Shown: positions 33,812-43,535, numbered from the stretch's first letter. The stretch is DNA of 64,000 nucleotides from Flexilinea flocculi (GCF_001192795.1 NZ_DF968180.1:482761-546760), one strand, 5' to 3'. Translations and numbers: made by a program. Notes: generated from the sequence alone by a model not told the origin.

Positions 33812-33928
33812 ATGAAATCTCTTTTTTCACGTGAAAACTTGGCTGCATTGCTGCTGGCATTGTTAATCATTGGATTAATCATCTTTACGGTAGATGAGGC
33901 ACCGCAATGGATTTATCAGGGGTTCTAA
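33812..33928 (+). CDS. DltX-like 38-residue membrane microprotein
   Basis: ATG 33812 to TAA 33926-33928 encodes 38 residues: a short charged N-terminus (MKSLFSRENL), one strongly hydrophobic helix (about 11-27) and the C-terminus DEAPQWIYQGF. Firmicute DltX proteins have the same plan, one helix and a C-terminal aromatic-I-Y-N-x-F motif lying at the DltB active site. The stop abuts the MBOAT ATG, and the MBOAT ribosome-binding site (CAGGGG) lies inside its last codons, so the two are coupled. DltX identity is inferred from size, position and motif, not from a search. Confidence 0.75.
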   Translation: MKSLFSRENLAALLLALLIIGLIIFTVDEAPQWIYQGF

Positions 33929-35344
33929 ATGCTGCTTTCCGACATTCTGATCTTAGCTATTGGCTTGATACTTTTGCGTGTACTGCCGCGAAAAATGCAG
34001 CGCAAATTATTTTTGTTTTTTACTGTTCTTTTTATATTTAAACTCCAACCGGCTGTTCCGATTCGGAATTTTGATTTCTGGTTCCCATTTCTTTCCCTAT
34101 CTGTAACTATCCTTTGCTGGCAACTATGCTCCCGAAGCAAACAAAAAGGAGATTTTACAGATCTTTTGGTCATTCTTGGTGCGATAGCAAGTGTCGAATT
34201 AACACGATTGTTGGATATTTCGAATTTCTTAACAAAAACCAGACCGCCGCAGATCCAGTTATTTCTTATCGGTCTCCTGATATTTTTACTTTTATTGTGT
34301 CTGGCAAGATTTCTGCGATTTCGAAATCAGAAAATCATACTTACTTCAGGAATTGTTTTCCTGATTTTTCTGTTGATTCTATTAAAAACTCCATCCTTGA
34401 CACTGGATATCAGCCGCTTTCTTCGGATGATTTCCGGACAATCTGCAGAAAACGCTGCGATTTCCGATGTGCGCTGGCTTGGCATATCTTATCTTGTTTT
34501 TCGCCTTCTTGCGGTACTGATCGATACAAGAAACGGACGGAAGTTTTCAATGCCTCTCGGGGATTTTTTGATTTATGTCTGTTTCCCACCCGCACTTTCA
34601 GCCGGACCGATTGATCGCTATGACCGGTTTTCTAAAGATCTCAATGCTGTTTCCGGCGAATTGTCCGGCGATTTTATGGCAGCGTTTGAACGGATTTCTG
34701 TGGGATTATTTAAAAAATTCATACTCGCCGATTCTCTTTCCATTGTCGCTTTGTCTTCTCAGAACTCACATCTGTGGATTCATCCATTCTGGGCATGGTG
34801 CGCATTGTTCTTTTACGGACTCCAGATTTATTTCGATTTTTCAGGATATTCTGATATTGCCATCGGATTAGGTCGATTGATTGGAATTCATCTTCCTGAG
34901 AATTTTCAACATCCCTACTTAAAACCGGATATTTCTAAATTTTGGAATAACTGGCATATGACCCTGACACAATGGATTCGCTCCTATGTTTTTAATCCTA
35001 TGACACGAAAGATGCGATCGAATAAAGCACATCCATTGCCGCCGTGGCTGATTATTCTTGTGACGCAAATGACAACGATGCTCATAATCGGTTTATGGCA
35101 TGGCGTGACAGTGAATTTTCTGATTTGGGGAGCCTGGCATGGCTTCGGATTGTTTTTCCACCAGCAATATTACCAGATTACGAAAAACTTGATTACAGAA
35201 TTGCAGGAACACAAACGCTTGCTGTATCACGCTTATACCATCCTCTCAACGACCGTCACCATTTTTTTCGTCATGGCAGGCTGGATATGGTTTGTTATTC
35301 CAAGCACCGGTGATGCCTTACAATTTTTCAGCCGATTATTTTAG
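33929..35344 (+). CDS. MBOAT-family membrane O-acyltransferase (DltB/AlgI/PatA-like)
   Basis: 471 residues with many hydrophobic segments and the MBOAT core: AGPIDRYDRF, FYGLQIYFDFSGYSDIAIGLGRLIGI, FWNNWHMTLTQWIRSYVFNP, then IGLWHGVTVNFLIWGAWHG. His391 and His404 are the conserved MBOAT histidines. Such proteins move an acyl group from a cytoplasmic carrier across the membrane to an extracellular acceptor. The next four genes (two SGNH proteins and a carrier protein) resemble a Dlt-type chain. The acyl group and target polymer are unknown. It starts directly after the microprotein stop. Confidence 0.9.
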   Translation: MLLSDILILAIGLILLRVLPRKMQRKLFLFFTVLFIFKLQPAVPIRNFDFWFPFLSLSVTILCWQLCSRSKQKGDFTDLLVILGAIASVELTRLLDISNFLTKTRPPQIQLFLIGLLIFLLLLCLARFLRFRNQKIILTSGIVFLIFLLILLKTPSLTLDISRFLRMISGQSAENAAISDVRWLGISYLVFRLLAVLIDTRNGRKFSMPLGDFLIYVCFPPALSAGPIDRYDRFSKDLNAVSGELSGDFMAAFERISVGLFKKFILADSLSIVALSSQNSHLWIHPFWAWCALFFYGLQIYFDFSGYSDIAIGLGRLIGIHLPENFQHPYLKPDISKFWNNWHMTLTQWIRSYVFNPMTRKMRSNKAHPLPPWLIILVTQMTTMLIIGLWHGVTVNFLIWGAWHGFGLFFHQQYYQITKNLITELQEHKRLLYHAYTILSTTVTIFFVMAGWIWFVIPSTGDALQFFSRLF

Positions 35345-35353
35345 AAGGTCGTT

Positions 35354-36457
35354 ATGGAAAAAATTTTCCGTATTTTTTGGAAATCTCTGCTCTTTCTTTT
35401 GATTCTCCTGGCACTATATTCGCTGATTCAGCCAGTTCAATGGCTTGGAAAAATCAGCCTTTATAACAGGATTTATCCAGGCAGAGAAAGGCTGCCTTTT
35501 GGTGAAAATCCGCGGATTGCCTATAATTTCAGCCTGAACAACCTGGATGCGATGTTTGCTTCCCATAAGCTGCATCGTGCAGAAAAACAAGATGATGATT
35601 TTCGAATTCTGTTTATCGGTGATTCATCTTTATGGGGAACTTTGTTGAAACCGGAAGAGACCCTTGCCGGACGATTGGATCAGCAGGAAATGATGATCAA
35701 CGGTAAAAAAAGGAAACTTCAAACTTTCAATCTTGCGTATCCGACATTGGCTTTATCTAAAGATTTGTTAATTCTTAATCGTGGTTTGCAGTATCAACCT
35801 GATCTGATTGTCTGGTCATTGACGATGGAATCCTTCCCCTATGACAAACAACTGTCAACTCCATTGGTTAACAATAATCTGCCTGAATTTCTCTATGTGG
35901 CGCAGAAAAGCAATCTGTCAGCTCCCTGGCTTCCATCAACTACCTCACAGTCTTTTTATTCCAGGACATTGTTAGGGCAGCGGCATGACCTGGCAGATCT
36001 GATCCGTCTGCAGCTTTACGGATTTATGTGGGCAGCGACAGGAATTGATCAGGATTACCCATCCGATTATCCAAAACCAAAGACGGATCTTGATGCGGAC
36101 TCAACGTTTCATGGTGTCGAAGGTCCTTATCCTGACGAGAAGATGGCATGGGATCTTTTGACTGCAGCCCACCATCTGGCAGGGCAGATACCAATCTTAA
36201 TCATGAATGAACCAATATTAATTAGTCATGGAAAAAATTCAGAAATCCGCTATAATTTCTATTATCCGCGGCAGGCATATGACGTATGGCGTGAATCTTT
36301 GTTGGAAACCTGTAGATCAAATCACTGGCCTGTCCTCGATGTGTGGAATGTTTTACCGACATCTGATTTTACAAATAGCGCCATACACTATGATGCAAAT
36401 GGTGCTGAAAAATTAGCAAAGTTATTGTCAGATGCTATGGAAAGCATATTTAATTGA
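35354..36457 (+). CDS. membrane-anchored SGNH-fold protein (DltD/AlgJ-like)
   Basis: 367 residues: an N-terminal transmembrane anchor (about 9-28), then an extracytoplasmic SGNH domain with block I LFIGDSSLWGT (Ser91), FNLAYPTLALSKDLLIL, and a C-terminal His345 in SAIHYDANGAEKL. The layout matches DltD and alginate AlgJ/AlgX, which accept the acyl group delivered by the MBOAT partner and pass it to the glycan. AGAAGGTCGTT precedes the ATG, nine bases after the MBOAT stop. The gene's last codons overlap a possible upstream start of the next gene. Confidence 0.8.
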   Translation: MEKIFRIFWKSLLFLLILLALYSLIQPVQWLGKISLYNRIYPGRERLPFGENPRIAYNFSLNNLDAMFASHKLHRAEKQDDDFRILFIGDSSLWGTLLKPEETLAGRLDQQEMMINGKKRKLQTFNLAYPTLALSKDLLILNRGLQYQPDLIVWSLTMESFPYDKQLSTPLVNNNLPEFLYVAQKSNLSAPWLPSTTSQSFYSRTLLGQRHDLADLIRLQLYGFMWAATGIDQDYPSDYPKPKTDLDADSTFHGVEGPYPDEKMAWDLLTAAHHLAGQIPILIMNEPILISHGKNSEIRYNFYYPRQAYDVWRESLLETCRSNHWPVLDVWNVLPTSDFTNSAIHYDANGAEKLAKLLSDAMESIFN

Positions 36458-36467
36458 TTTACGAATC

Positions 36468-37337
36468 ATGAAAAAACCCAAACCCCATCATTTATACAAT
36501 TCTCTTATTCTGATATGTATTTGTCTCCTTCTGTCAAGTTTTTCGTATTATCAGACTGCTGCCGATCCGAAACCATCCGATTATGGCAGGACCTGGCAAA
36601 ATCTCCCGATCATTCCTGAATTATCCGATACAGCCAAACGCATTTTAGCAGATGGACTGCGTAGAGGAAACAATCCGAATGCTTTTTCCAAAGTTGGTGA
36701 CTGTGATACCAGTACAGACTGGTATCTCAGCAATTACGATTTGGATGAGCGTTATTATAATCTGGGCGAATATGCAGACCAATTTCGACCGGTAATCGAT
36801 TTTTTCCGAGGATCTTTTGGACGGCGCAGCCTGGCGGCAAAACCGGGTTTTTCTGCTGCCTCCGTTTTGTCAAACTATTGGACGGATTATTCGATTTGTG
36901 AAACTGGAGAGGTTCCGATCACCTGCGAATATCGAATCAATAATCCTGCTTTTGTATTAATTTCTCTTGGTACGAATGATGGGTATAATCCGCCCTCCTT
37001 TAAAGATAATCTCCGTGCGATTATTGATCTGACTATTGAACAAGGCAGGCTTCCGATCTTGATGACCAAAGCAGATAATGTCGAAAAGGATTTTTCCATC
37101 AATCAGGATATTGCAGACCTTGCTGCAGAATACGATATTCCCCTTTGGAATTTTTGGGCTGCCATACAGGAAATCCCCAATCATGGGCTGGTTGAAGATG
37201 GAATTCATCTGACGTTTTATAAAGAAGATTTTTCAGATCCCGAGTCTTTTCAATATGCCTGGACTTATCGGAATCTGACTGCAATGCAATTGCTTGATAA
37301 AGTACGAAAAATAATTAAAGACATTTCAATAAATTGA
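36468..37337 (+). CDS. second SGNH-like exported protein with Cys in block I
   Basis: 289 residues: an N-terminal signal anchor (about 10-28), then a domain with FSKVGDCDTS (Cys79 at the usual GDS Ser position), ISLGTNDG (block III, Asn170) and EDGIHLT (block V, Asp244 and His247). Apart from the Ser-to-Cys change this is a textbook SGNH set, so a Cys nucleophile is possible. It is paralogous to the lipoprotein at 31915. ATG 36468 follows the previous stop by ten bases; an ATG at 36432 inside the upstream gene is also open. The role is presumably acyl transfer or de-acylation on the same polymer. Confidence 0.75.
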   Translation: MKKPKPHHLYNSLILICICLLLSSFSYYQTAADPKPSDYGRTWQNLPIIPELSDTAKRILADGLRRGNNPNAFSKVGDCDTSTDWYLSNYDLDERYYNLGEYADQFRPVIDFFRGSFGRRSLAAKPGFSAASVLSNYWTDYSICETGEVPITCEYRINNPAFVLISLGTNDGYNPPSFKDNLRAIIDLTIEQGRLPILMTKADNVEKDFSINQDIADLAAEYDIPLWNFWAAIQEIPNHGLVEDGIHLTFYKEDFSDPESFQYAWTYRNLTAMQLLDKVRKIIKDISIN

Positions 37338-37346
37338 AAGGAAATA

Positions 37347-37601
37347 ATGAACCAAACCATTGAAATTCTCACTGAAAAGATAAAAAATGAAATCATCCGG
37401 CAGCCAAAACGATCACTGCAATTTGATGAACCGTTAATCTCAAGCGGGTTAATTGATTCATTCAATCTGGTCGATTTGGCGCTGATGGTGGAAGAAATTT
37501 TCGGTGTTCATATTGATGATTATGAATTGAATTCCGATACTTTTGATACGATCGAAGATTTGGCAATGTTGATCATTGAAAGACAAGAATCCGGGGTTTG
37601 A
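37347..37601 (+). CDS. acyl carrier protein (DltC-like)
   Basis: 84 residues, the usual size of an ACP or PCP. Ser38 in SSGLIDSFNLVDLALMVEE is the predicted phosphopantetheine attachment site (DSxxxxxL motif). AAAGGAAATA precedes the ATG. As the last gene of the MBOAT/SGNH operon it should carry the activated acyl group as a thioester to the MBOAT protein, as DltC does for D-alanine. No adenylating enzyme (DltA) is encoded nearby, so the loading enzyme and acyl group are unknown. Confidence 0.85.
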   Translation: MNQTIEILTEKIKNEIIRQPKRSLQFDEPLISSGLIDSFNLVDLALMVEEIFGVHIDDYELNSDTFDTIEDLAMLIIERQESGV

Positions 37602-37614
37602 TTTAAGAAAATAT

Positions 37615-38118
37615 TTAAGATTCTTCCGAAAAGCTATCGAAATCTAACGGTTTTAAAGGAATTCCTCCTGGAAAGTTTTCTATGAAAAATTGAATAGGTT
37701 CTTTCATAGGGGGATAAATTCTACTTTCTGGAATATTCCAGGTTGCAAAAAAACGCATTTCCCGTTTTAAATTCTTTTTTAAAACACCGCGCACCCTTTT
37801 GGGAAGATACATCGCCATGACGGCTGATATATTTGCATTATCATCAGAGACAAAGTTCAGGTTTTTACCAGAAAATAATCTTAGAAATACAGCGCTCTCC
37901 AAATAAATGCCGATTTTATTGAAAACTGAGCGCCGCAGACAGTTCATTGAACTTTCTCCGGGCAAAATTTTTCCTCCCGGAAGTCTCCAATATCTGTCGC
38001 TTTCCTCTTGAATCAGTAACAGATTCCCTTGCGGATCGGTCAGACAAAGCAAAGCTGAAAATTCGACTATCGGAAAACTGCCGATAATTCTATGAAAATT
38101 TTGATAATAATCATCCAT
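37615..38118 (-). CDS. Nudix-fold protein with degenerate catalytic box
   Basis: 167 residues. The Nudix box region GGKILPGESSMNCLRRSVFNKIG keeps G-x5-E and the first Arg, but the REUxEExGU part reads RSVFNKIGI, so the metal-binding glutamates are lost. It is probably non-catalytic, perhaps a ligand-binding or regulatory Nudix domain. It starts one base after the rpoD stop and would be co-transcribed with dnaG-rpoD. It converges on the acyl carrier gene. Confidence 0.7.
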   Translation of the reverse strand: MDDYYQNFHRIIGSFPIVEFSALLCLTDPQGNLLLIQEESDRYWRLPGGKILPGESSMNCLRRSVFNKIGIYLESAVFLRLFSGKNLNFVSDDNANISAVMAMYLPKRVRGVLKKNLKREMRFFATWNIPESRIYPPMKEPIQFFIENFPGGIPLKPLDFDSFSEES

Positions 38119-39663
38119 TTATGAAAAATACTCCCGAAGAAGTCTGCTGCGCATCGGATGACGCAGTTTTCGAAGTGCTTTCGCTTCAATCTGTCGTACC
38201 CGTTCCCGTGTTATGTCAAACATCTTGCTGACTTCTTCCAGTGTCCTTTCCTCGCCATCCGTCAATCCGAATCGTAATTCGAGCACCTGACGTTCTCGTT
38301 CGGTAAGTATATCCAGTGTTTTTTGAACTTGATCCCGCAATAATTCACGAGAAGCTGCGTCCATGGGTCCCAGTGCATCTTCATCTTCAATAAAATCTCC
38401 CAATTGACCGCTTTCTTCATCACCTACTGGATGTTCCAATGAAATTGGCTCTTCTGCGGACTGAAGAAGTTTTTGAACCTTGATAATGGCAGCAGAAACC
38501 CTTTTTTGCAATTCAGGATCTCGGGGCAGATTATTCTCTTGAAGCTTCGCAAGTTCCCGGACATCATTTGCATCGATGAACTGCGCTTCTATTGCCAATT
38601 CTTCCAAAAGCGGATTTCTGCCTAATTTTTGCACCATATTTCGCTGGATTTTCAACAATTTTGACACGGAATCAAACATATGCGCCGGAATCCGTATTAA
38701 TCTCGCTTGTTCAGCAATATAGCGGCTGATAGCCTGGCGGATCCACCAGGTCGAATATGTGCTGAATTTGAAACCGCGGCGTGGATCGAATTTATTGACA
38801 GCTCTTAAAAGGCCTATATTACCTTCTTGAATAAGATCCAAAAACGAGATTCCCCGTCCCATATAATGTTTTGCAATACTTACGACTAACCGCAGATTTG
38901 CTCTGATTAGCACCTGGTTGGCAACTTCAGCCTGAATCTGAACTCTATTGATCTGCGCTGCAAGGTCAATTTCACTTGGAATTAAAGAAATCAGATCTTT
39001 TGAGGAGGAAAGCTTATTTTTTTTTGTTTTTATCATTTCAACCAGGGAATCCTGCATCATTTCAGGCAGCAGATAAAAATCCAAAAAGGCAGCATATAAT
39101 GGCCTTACAACGGCGCCCCATTTCTGATCTGATCCCCAGACACCGTTGTCCAGATACGCCCGTAAATAGGATGGAGTATCAATTTTCCAGGTTCTGCACA
39201 GTTGTTGCGCTTCTTTAATCAATTTTGGAAAATCCGGTTCTTTCTGATTTGAACCATATATTTTTATCTGTTCTCTGTATTCTTTCCAGTTTTTTATCAA
39301 ATCTTTGCAGATACACTCGAATAATTTTTTAAAATAAACATTTTCTGGAATTTCTTTCAGTGAGTTTTCATGCTTATCCAGGCAACGATCCGCTTCAATA
39401 CAGGTTGCCAAGCGGAATTCACTATCTGTGTCCAGCAGATCAATCAATCCGATTTCCTTCAAATATAGGCGAACCGGATCCTCATAACTGGCTTGTCCTT
39501 CGCTGGTTTCCTCGTCAGAAAAACCGGACAGGATTTCCTCTTCATCTTTTTCGTTGAAATCAAAGGGCAAAATATCCTCTGAATCGAAATCTTGTGCGAT
39601 TGATTTCTCATCAGTTAAAAAATCATCATAATCAGAATTTTCTTTTTTATTCTTTTTTGCCAT
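38119..39663 (-). CDS. rpoD: RNA polymerase primary sigma factor
   Basis: 514 residues. Region 1.2 is [16 protein letters not shown], region 2 is [20 protein letters not shown] then [23 protein letters not shown], region 3 follows, and region 4.2 is [30 protein letters not shown]. An acidic N-terminal 1.1-like segment is present. It directs RNA polymerase to TTGACA/TATAAT promoters, agreeing with those seen in the window. It overlaps the end of dnaG by 17 bases, the classic macromolecular synthesis operon order without rpsU. Confidence 0.96.
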   Translation of the reverse strand: MAKKNKKENSDYDDFLTDEKSIAQDFDSEDILPFDFNEKDEEEILSGFSDEETSEGQASYEDPVRLYLKEIGLIDLLDTDSEFRLATCIEADRCLDKHENSLKEIPENVYFKKLFECICKDLIKNWKEYREQIKIYGSNQKEPDFPKLIKEAQQLCRTWKIDTPSYLRAYLDNGVWGSDQKWGAVVRPLYAAFLDFYLLPEMMQDSLVEMIKTKKNKLSSSKDLISLIPSEIDLAAQINRVQIQAEVANQVLIRANLRLVVSIAKHYMGRGISFLDLIQEGNIGLLRAVNKFDPRRGFKFSTYSTWWIRQAISRYIAEQARLIRIPAHMFDSVSKLLKIQRNMVQKLGRNPLLEELAIEAQFIDANDVRELAKLQENNLPRDPELQKRVSAAIIKVQKLLQSAEEPISLEHPVGDEESGQLGDFIEDEDALGPMDAASRELLRDQVQKTLDILTERERQVLELRFGLTDGEERTLEEVSKMFDITRERVRQIEAKALRKLRHPMRSRLLREYFS

Positions 39664-41626
39664 ATTCCCCCTGTCTATATTTTGGATTCAGACTATCCAA
39701 TAACTTTTCCAAACAACTTCGCTCTCTTTTCAATTGATCTAAAATTATTTGGTATTCCGATAACTCATTTTCAGGTTTTCCGCTGTCAAGGCAAAGTGTT
39801 TGGATTTCAATGATGTTAAACACACATTTTTCGTTTCGTAAAAAAGCGATGGAACGCGCAATATCTTTATCCAATTCGGCGAGATTTACTCCACCGTGAA
39901 AATTGGGATGTTCAATAACAGCAAATGTATCTTTAACTGTTTCAGGAATATGTTCCCGTATATATTTTTGAGTACTTAATTCTTCATCCTGATTGATGCC
40001 ATAAAAATAACAGGAAACAATTTCGCGCAAGTCAGTCTGTTCAAAATCTTCCTTTTGGAGCGGTTTCAAGTGATATTCACGAAAAATTCGATCAATCTTG
40101 GCAAAAGAACCCGGAGAATCATAAAAATGGTAAAGGTATTGCATAATTGTAATTTCTTTATTATAAAAACCTGCTTTTGGATCAAAAATCAGTTCAGATT
40201 TCGTACCAAGTTTGGGTTTATCGGGAAAAACAGCTTTTGTTTTTTCTGCCTTATTTTTTGCGTAGCTTGCTCGTGAATATCTCAGCAGGCTTTCATCAAT
40301 CTTTAAGAATCGGGCAAGTTGCTGGCGATATGTCTCTCTCTCAATAGCGTCAGGAACTTCAAAAATCAAGGGTAAAATCTGGTCAGCGATGTCACTTTTG
40401 ACTTTTCCATCATTGAGATTTTTCCCCTCGCCAAGAGATTCCATCATGTAGATCACGATAGGCTTGGCATCATTCAGAATCTGATCCCACTCATCGGGAT
40501 TGCGTAGAACGATTTCATCCGGATCCATACCTGCAGGAAGCCTTGTGATGCGAATATCGGTATTCAGTTTGTTCTCATGCCGAATTAGATCCTTGCTTTC
40601 GGCGAGGATATCTTCTTCGGTCCCTTTTAAAGATGTCCGCATCAATTCAATCCCTTTCAGGGTTGCCTGATCTCCTGCTGCATCTGCATCCAGGGCAAGG
40701 ATAATCTGGCGTGATTGACGGGCAATTTGTTTAATTTGGAATTCGCCAAGCGCTGTTCCCATCGGAGATATTGTGTTGGTAAAACCTGCCTGGTGGAGGA
40801 GAATCACGTCTAAATAGCCTTCAACAATGACCGCCTGATTTTTTTCTCGTATTGATCTTTTTGCGCGATCCAAACCAAACAGTGTCTTTCCTTTATCAAA
40901 CAGGACTGTTTGCGGAGAATTTAAAAATTTTGGAGAATCATTCGGATTTAAGATACGTGCTCCAAAACCGATTGGATTGCCCTGCGAATCATTGATCGGT
41001 ATCATGATCCTGTTTCGAAAACGATCATAGATCCGGCCGCCCTGGATGACATCACCTTTTTCATCGCGTTGTTCGCTGACCAATCCGACCTGAATTAAAT
41101 CATCCCGGTTATATCCTTTTGACAACATATTTTGGATCATACTGTCCCAGGACTCCAGCGCGTAACCCAGTTGAAAAGATTCTATAGTCTCAGCAGTTAA
41201 ACCGCGGTTCTTCAGATAATCAATTGCTGGTTTTCCCGCCGGGTGGTGCAGCAGGTTATTCTGGAAGAAAGAAACAGCATCTTCCATCAGCTGAGTCAAG
41301 TGTTTCTGTGATTCTTTTTTCGTTTTATCTTCAGGTACCGTTGATTCAAGCTGAATTCCGGCACGTTTGGCTAAATACTGCAATGCCTGTTGAAAGTCAA
41401 GATTGTCCCGTTTCATGATATAGCTGAATATGTCACCGCCTTCTGCACACTGACCGAAACATCTCCATGTTCCTGAATCTGGGAAAACAACAAATGCGGG
41501 AGTGTGTGTATTGCTGTGAAACGGGCAGAAGCCGATAAAGTTTTTACCGGTTCTTCGCAGTTTTACTGTTTCAGAGACAATATCGACGATATCGATATTG
41601 TTTTTAATTTCATCAATAGCGGTCAA
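39647..41626 (-). CDS. dnaG: DNA primase
   Basis: 659 residues. The N-terminal CHC2 zinc domain has [13 protein letters not shown] then [12 protein letters not shown]. The TOPRIM core has [17 protein letters not shown] and [15 protein letters not shown]-terminal helicase-binding region follows. It makes RNA primers at the replication fork. It is the first gene of the dnaG-rpoD unit and overlaps rpoD by 17 bases. Confidence 0.96.
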   Translation of the reverse strand: MTAIDEIKNNIDIVDIVSETVKLRRTGKNFIGFCPFHSNTHTPAFVVFPDSGTWRCFGQCAEGGDIFSYIMKRDNLDFQQALQYLAKRAGIQLESTVPEDKTKKESQKHLTQLMEDAVSFFQNNLLHHPAGKPAIDYLKNRGLTAETIESFQLGYALESWDSMIQNMLSKGYNRDDLIQVGLVSEQRDEKGDVIQGGRIYDRFRNRIMIPINDSQGNPIGFGARILNPNDSPKFLNSPQTVLFDKGKTLFGLDRAKRSIREKNQAVIVEGYLDVILLHQAGFTNTISPMGTALGEFQIKQIARQSRQIILALDADAAGDQATLKGIELMRTSLKGTEEDILAESKDLIRHENKLNTDIRITRLPAGMDPDEIVLRNPDEWDQILNDAKPIVIYMMESLGEGKNLNDGKVKSDIADQILPLIFEVPDAIERETYRQQLARFLKIDESLLRYSRASYAKNKAEKTKAVFPDKPKLGTKSELIFDPKAGFYNKEITIMQYLYHFYDSPGSFAKIDRIFREYHLKPLQKEDFEQTDLREIVSCYFYGINQDEELSTQKYIREHIPETVKDTFAVIEHPNFHGGVNLAELDKDIARSIAFLRNEKCVFNIIEIQTLCLDSGKPENELSEYQIILDQLKRERSCLEKLLDSLNPKYRQGEYGKKE

Positions 41627-41778
41627 TAGAATACCTGCAGTCTGTTCATAATGATTTGAAAACGAATTTTGAATTCGATGGTTTTAAATTTGCAAAAATG
41701 AAAACGATTTCTCTCACTGTATTCAAAAAATCAGTCCAATTCTCGCATCGCTTACATTTTCAGGAATAACTGACAATC

Positions 41779-41904
41779 CAGGAATTCGTAATAATGATTT
41801 TCTATTCGAATCAATCGAGAAAATTTGTTGTTGTGATGTTGTTGTGTTTCGCACAACAACATCACAACAACAAAGAATCCTAACCATATTGCGAATTGTT
41901 GCTG
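41779..41904. repeat. variable-stem hairpin repeat, copy 11 (23-bp stem)
   Basis: The longest perfect stem in the window: 23 bases at 41824-41846 pair with 41852-41874 around TTTCG. The stem is built from GTTGTT and GTGATG units. The right arm is CATATTGCGAATTGTTGCTG. Confidence 0.9.
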
Positions 41905-41978
41905 GCAATCAGGATATAATCCTTTCTTGAAGTATTTTATCCTTAATTTTTATAACGATGGTTTGCTGAATCAGTAAT

Positions 41979-42099
41979 CAGTAATTCGAAATTTCGGAAA
42001 CTCTTTTGAAAAAAGTCAGAAAATTTGTTATTCATTCGTTTTTGTGCTCTGCAAAAAAACAATACAATAACAAAAAACTCTCTACATTTCGAATTGCTG
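41979..42099. repeat. variable-stem hairpin repeat, copy 12
   Basis: The left arm CAGTAATTCGAAATTTCGGAAA leads to a near-perfect stem (TTTGTTATT...GTTTTT with AAAAAAACAA...AATAACAAA, 42024-42074) around GTGCTCTGC. The right arm is ACATTTCGAATTGCTG. With copy 11 it fills most of the 514-bp gap between dnaG and the glycosyltransferase gene, which holds no gene. Confidence 0.82.
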
Positions 42100-42140
42100 T
42101 ATTTGAATAAACTGCAGCAACATGTTTATGAGTTAATTGA

Positions 42141-43532
42141 ATGAAAGTTATTTTTTGCTCGCGCCGAAATGATTGTTATCTGATTTTAACGGTACTATTA
42201 TCAATTCTAATCCGTTTTATGTTTTTTGTTATCTTTCTTCGTGCAGGATTTTCAGATGATTTTTCACTGCATCATTATCCCGATTCGGTGACGTATGCAA
42301 TCCCTGCCGATTCAATTCTGAACCAGGGGAAATTTCTCAATCAACAGCAGCAGCCGGAAATTTTCAGAACACCGGGATACCCCCTCTTTCTGGCGTTCTG
42401 CAAATTAATATCTGCTAAGAATTGGATTTGGGCAGCCATCATCTTACAGCTGTTGCTGAATACGGTTTCGGTGGTTGTTCTCTATGAAATCATTTGGGCA
42501 CTTAGCCGCAATTCGAAAGCTTCCTTTTTTGGAAGCTTGATCGCTGCGTTCAATCTGCATGATGTCTATTTTTGCTTTTTCATTTTGTCTGATTCGATTG
42601 CTCAATCAATCCTTATCATTGCTGTCTTTTTCCTGATTCGTTTTTTTCAGAAGCAACAAACAGTGTATCTGCTATTAGCAGCGGCATTGCTTTCAACAGG
42701 AACGTTCATACGTCCAGCCGGATTGTATCTTCCGTTACTTCTTGCGTTTCTCATATTTTTTTATTATGTACAGCAAAAAATGAGCGTAAAAGCGCTGGCT
42801 ATTGCAATTCTCTTTCTTTCCATAGGGTTTATTCCTGAATTTCTATGGCAGCTTCGAAATGAACAGGCAGCTGGATATTCAGGCTTTTCAGCCATTCAGG
42901 AAGAAAATTTATATTCATATCATGCAGCCGGCATTTTTGCAGAAAAAAATGGAACTTCATTCTATCAGGAGCAGGAAAACCTGAAAAATGATCCGAAGGT
43001 TCAAGAATTGACACGGACAATGTCTTTACAGGAAGCACAGCGGAAGATTGCTTTTGAAGTAATTTCTGAGAACTTGCCAACATACCTGTATTTGAATCTG
43101 AAAGGAGCCGGTTATATATTGTTTTATCCCGGACTTTTTGATATTGCTCAAATCTATCCATCATTCCGAAATTATATTGCCAATATGAAATCCGAATTTT
43201 TATCCGATTTCAGTCAGGCAGAACAAATTCGTAATTTTCTTTCAAACCCATTCAGCATCTTGACGTTATTAAATGGTTTTCTTTTAGTGACTATTCTTGT
43301 GTTTACTTTTTGGGGAATTCAACGTTCCTTTTCTTCAGGAATTCCCCTACAGATCAATCTGATGCTGCTTTGTTTCATGATCTATTTTCTATTGATTCAC
43401 GCCGGACCCAACGGGTTTGGAACGTATCCGCGCTTCCGTCTGTCAATTTCGATGCTGCAGACGATATATGTTGGACTGTTTTTTGCGAAGATGAATAAAA
43501 AAGATGGAAAAACGGAAGCAATTGCAGTGTAG
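42141..43532 (+). CDS. GT-C type membrane glycosyltransferase (ArnT/PMT-like)
   Basis: 463 residues with about 10-12 hydrophobic helices. The first extracytoplasmic loop has HHYPDSVTYAIPADSIL and EIFRTPGYPLFLAFC, the D-x-Y and RTPGYP pattern typical of undecaprenyl-phosphate-sugar glycosyltransferases of the GT39/GT83 type. It would transfer a sugar from a lipid carrier to an envelope glycan or protein outside the membrane. Donor and acceptor are unknown. It stands alone between hairpin repeats. Confidence 0.75.
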   Translation: MKVIFCSRRNDCYLILTVLLSILIRFMFFVIFLRAGFSDDFSLHHYPDSVTYAIPADSILNQGKFLNQQQQPEIFRTPGYPLFLAFCKLISAKNWIWAAIILQLLLNTVSVVVLYEIIWALSRNSKASFFGSLIAAFNLHDVYFCFFILSDSIAQSILIIAVFFLIRFFQKQQTVYLLLAAALLSTGTFIRPAGLYLPLLLAFLIFFYYVQQKMSVKALAIAILFLSIGFIPEFLWQLRNEQAAGYSGFSAIQEENLYSYHAAGIFAEKNGTSFYQEQENLKNDPKVQELTRTMSLQEAQRKIAFEVISENLPTYLYLNLKGAGYILFYPGLFDIAQIYPSFRNYIANMKSEFLSDFSQAEQIRNFLSNPFSILTLLNGFLLVTILVFTFWGIQRSFSSGIPLQINLMLLCFMIYFLLIHAGPNGFGTYPRFRLSISMLQTIYVGLFFAKMNKKDGKTEAIAV

Positions 43533-43535
43533 AAA

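Noticed and set aside
33929-37601. Alginate-type O-acetylation cluster
   Set aside because: AlgI/AlgJ systems do not use a dedicated acyl carrier protein or a DltX-type microprotein; the carrier favours a Dlt-like scheme, though acetylation cannot be excluded.
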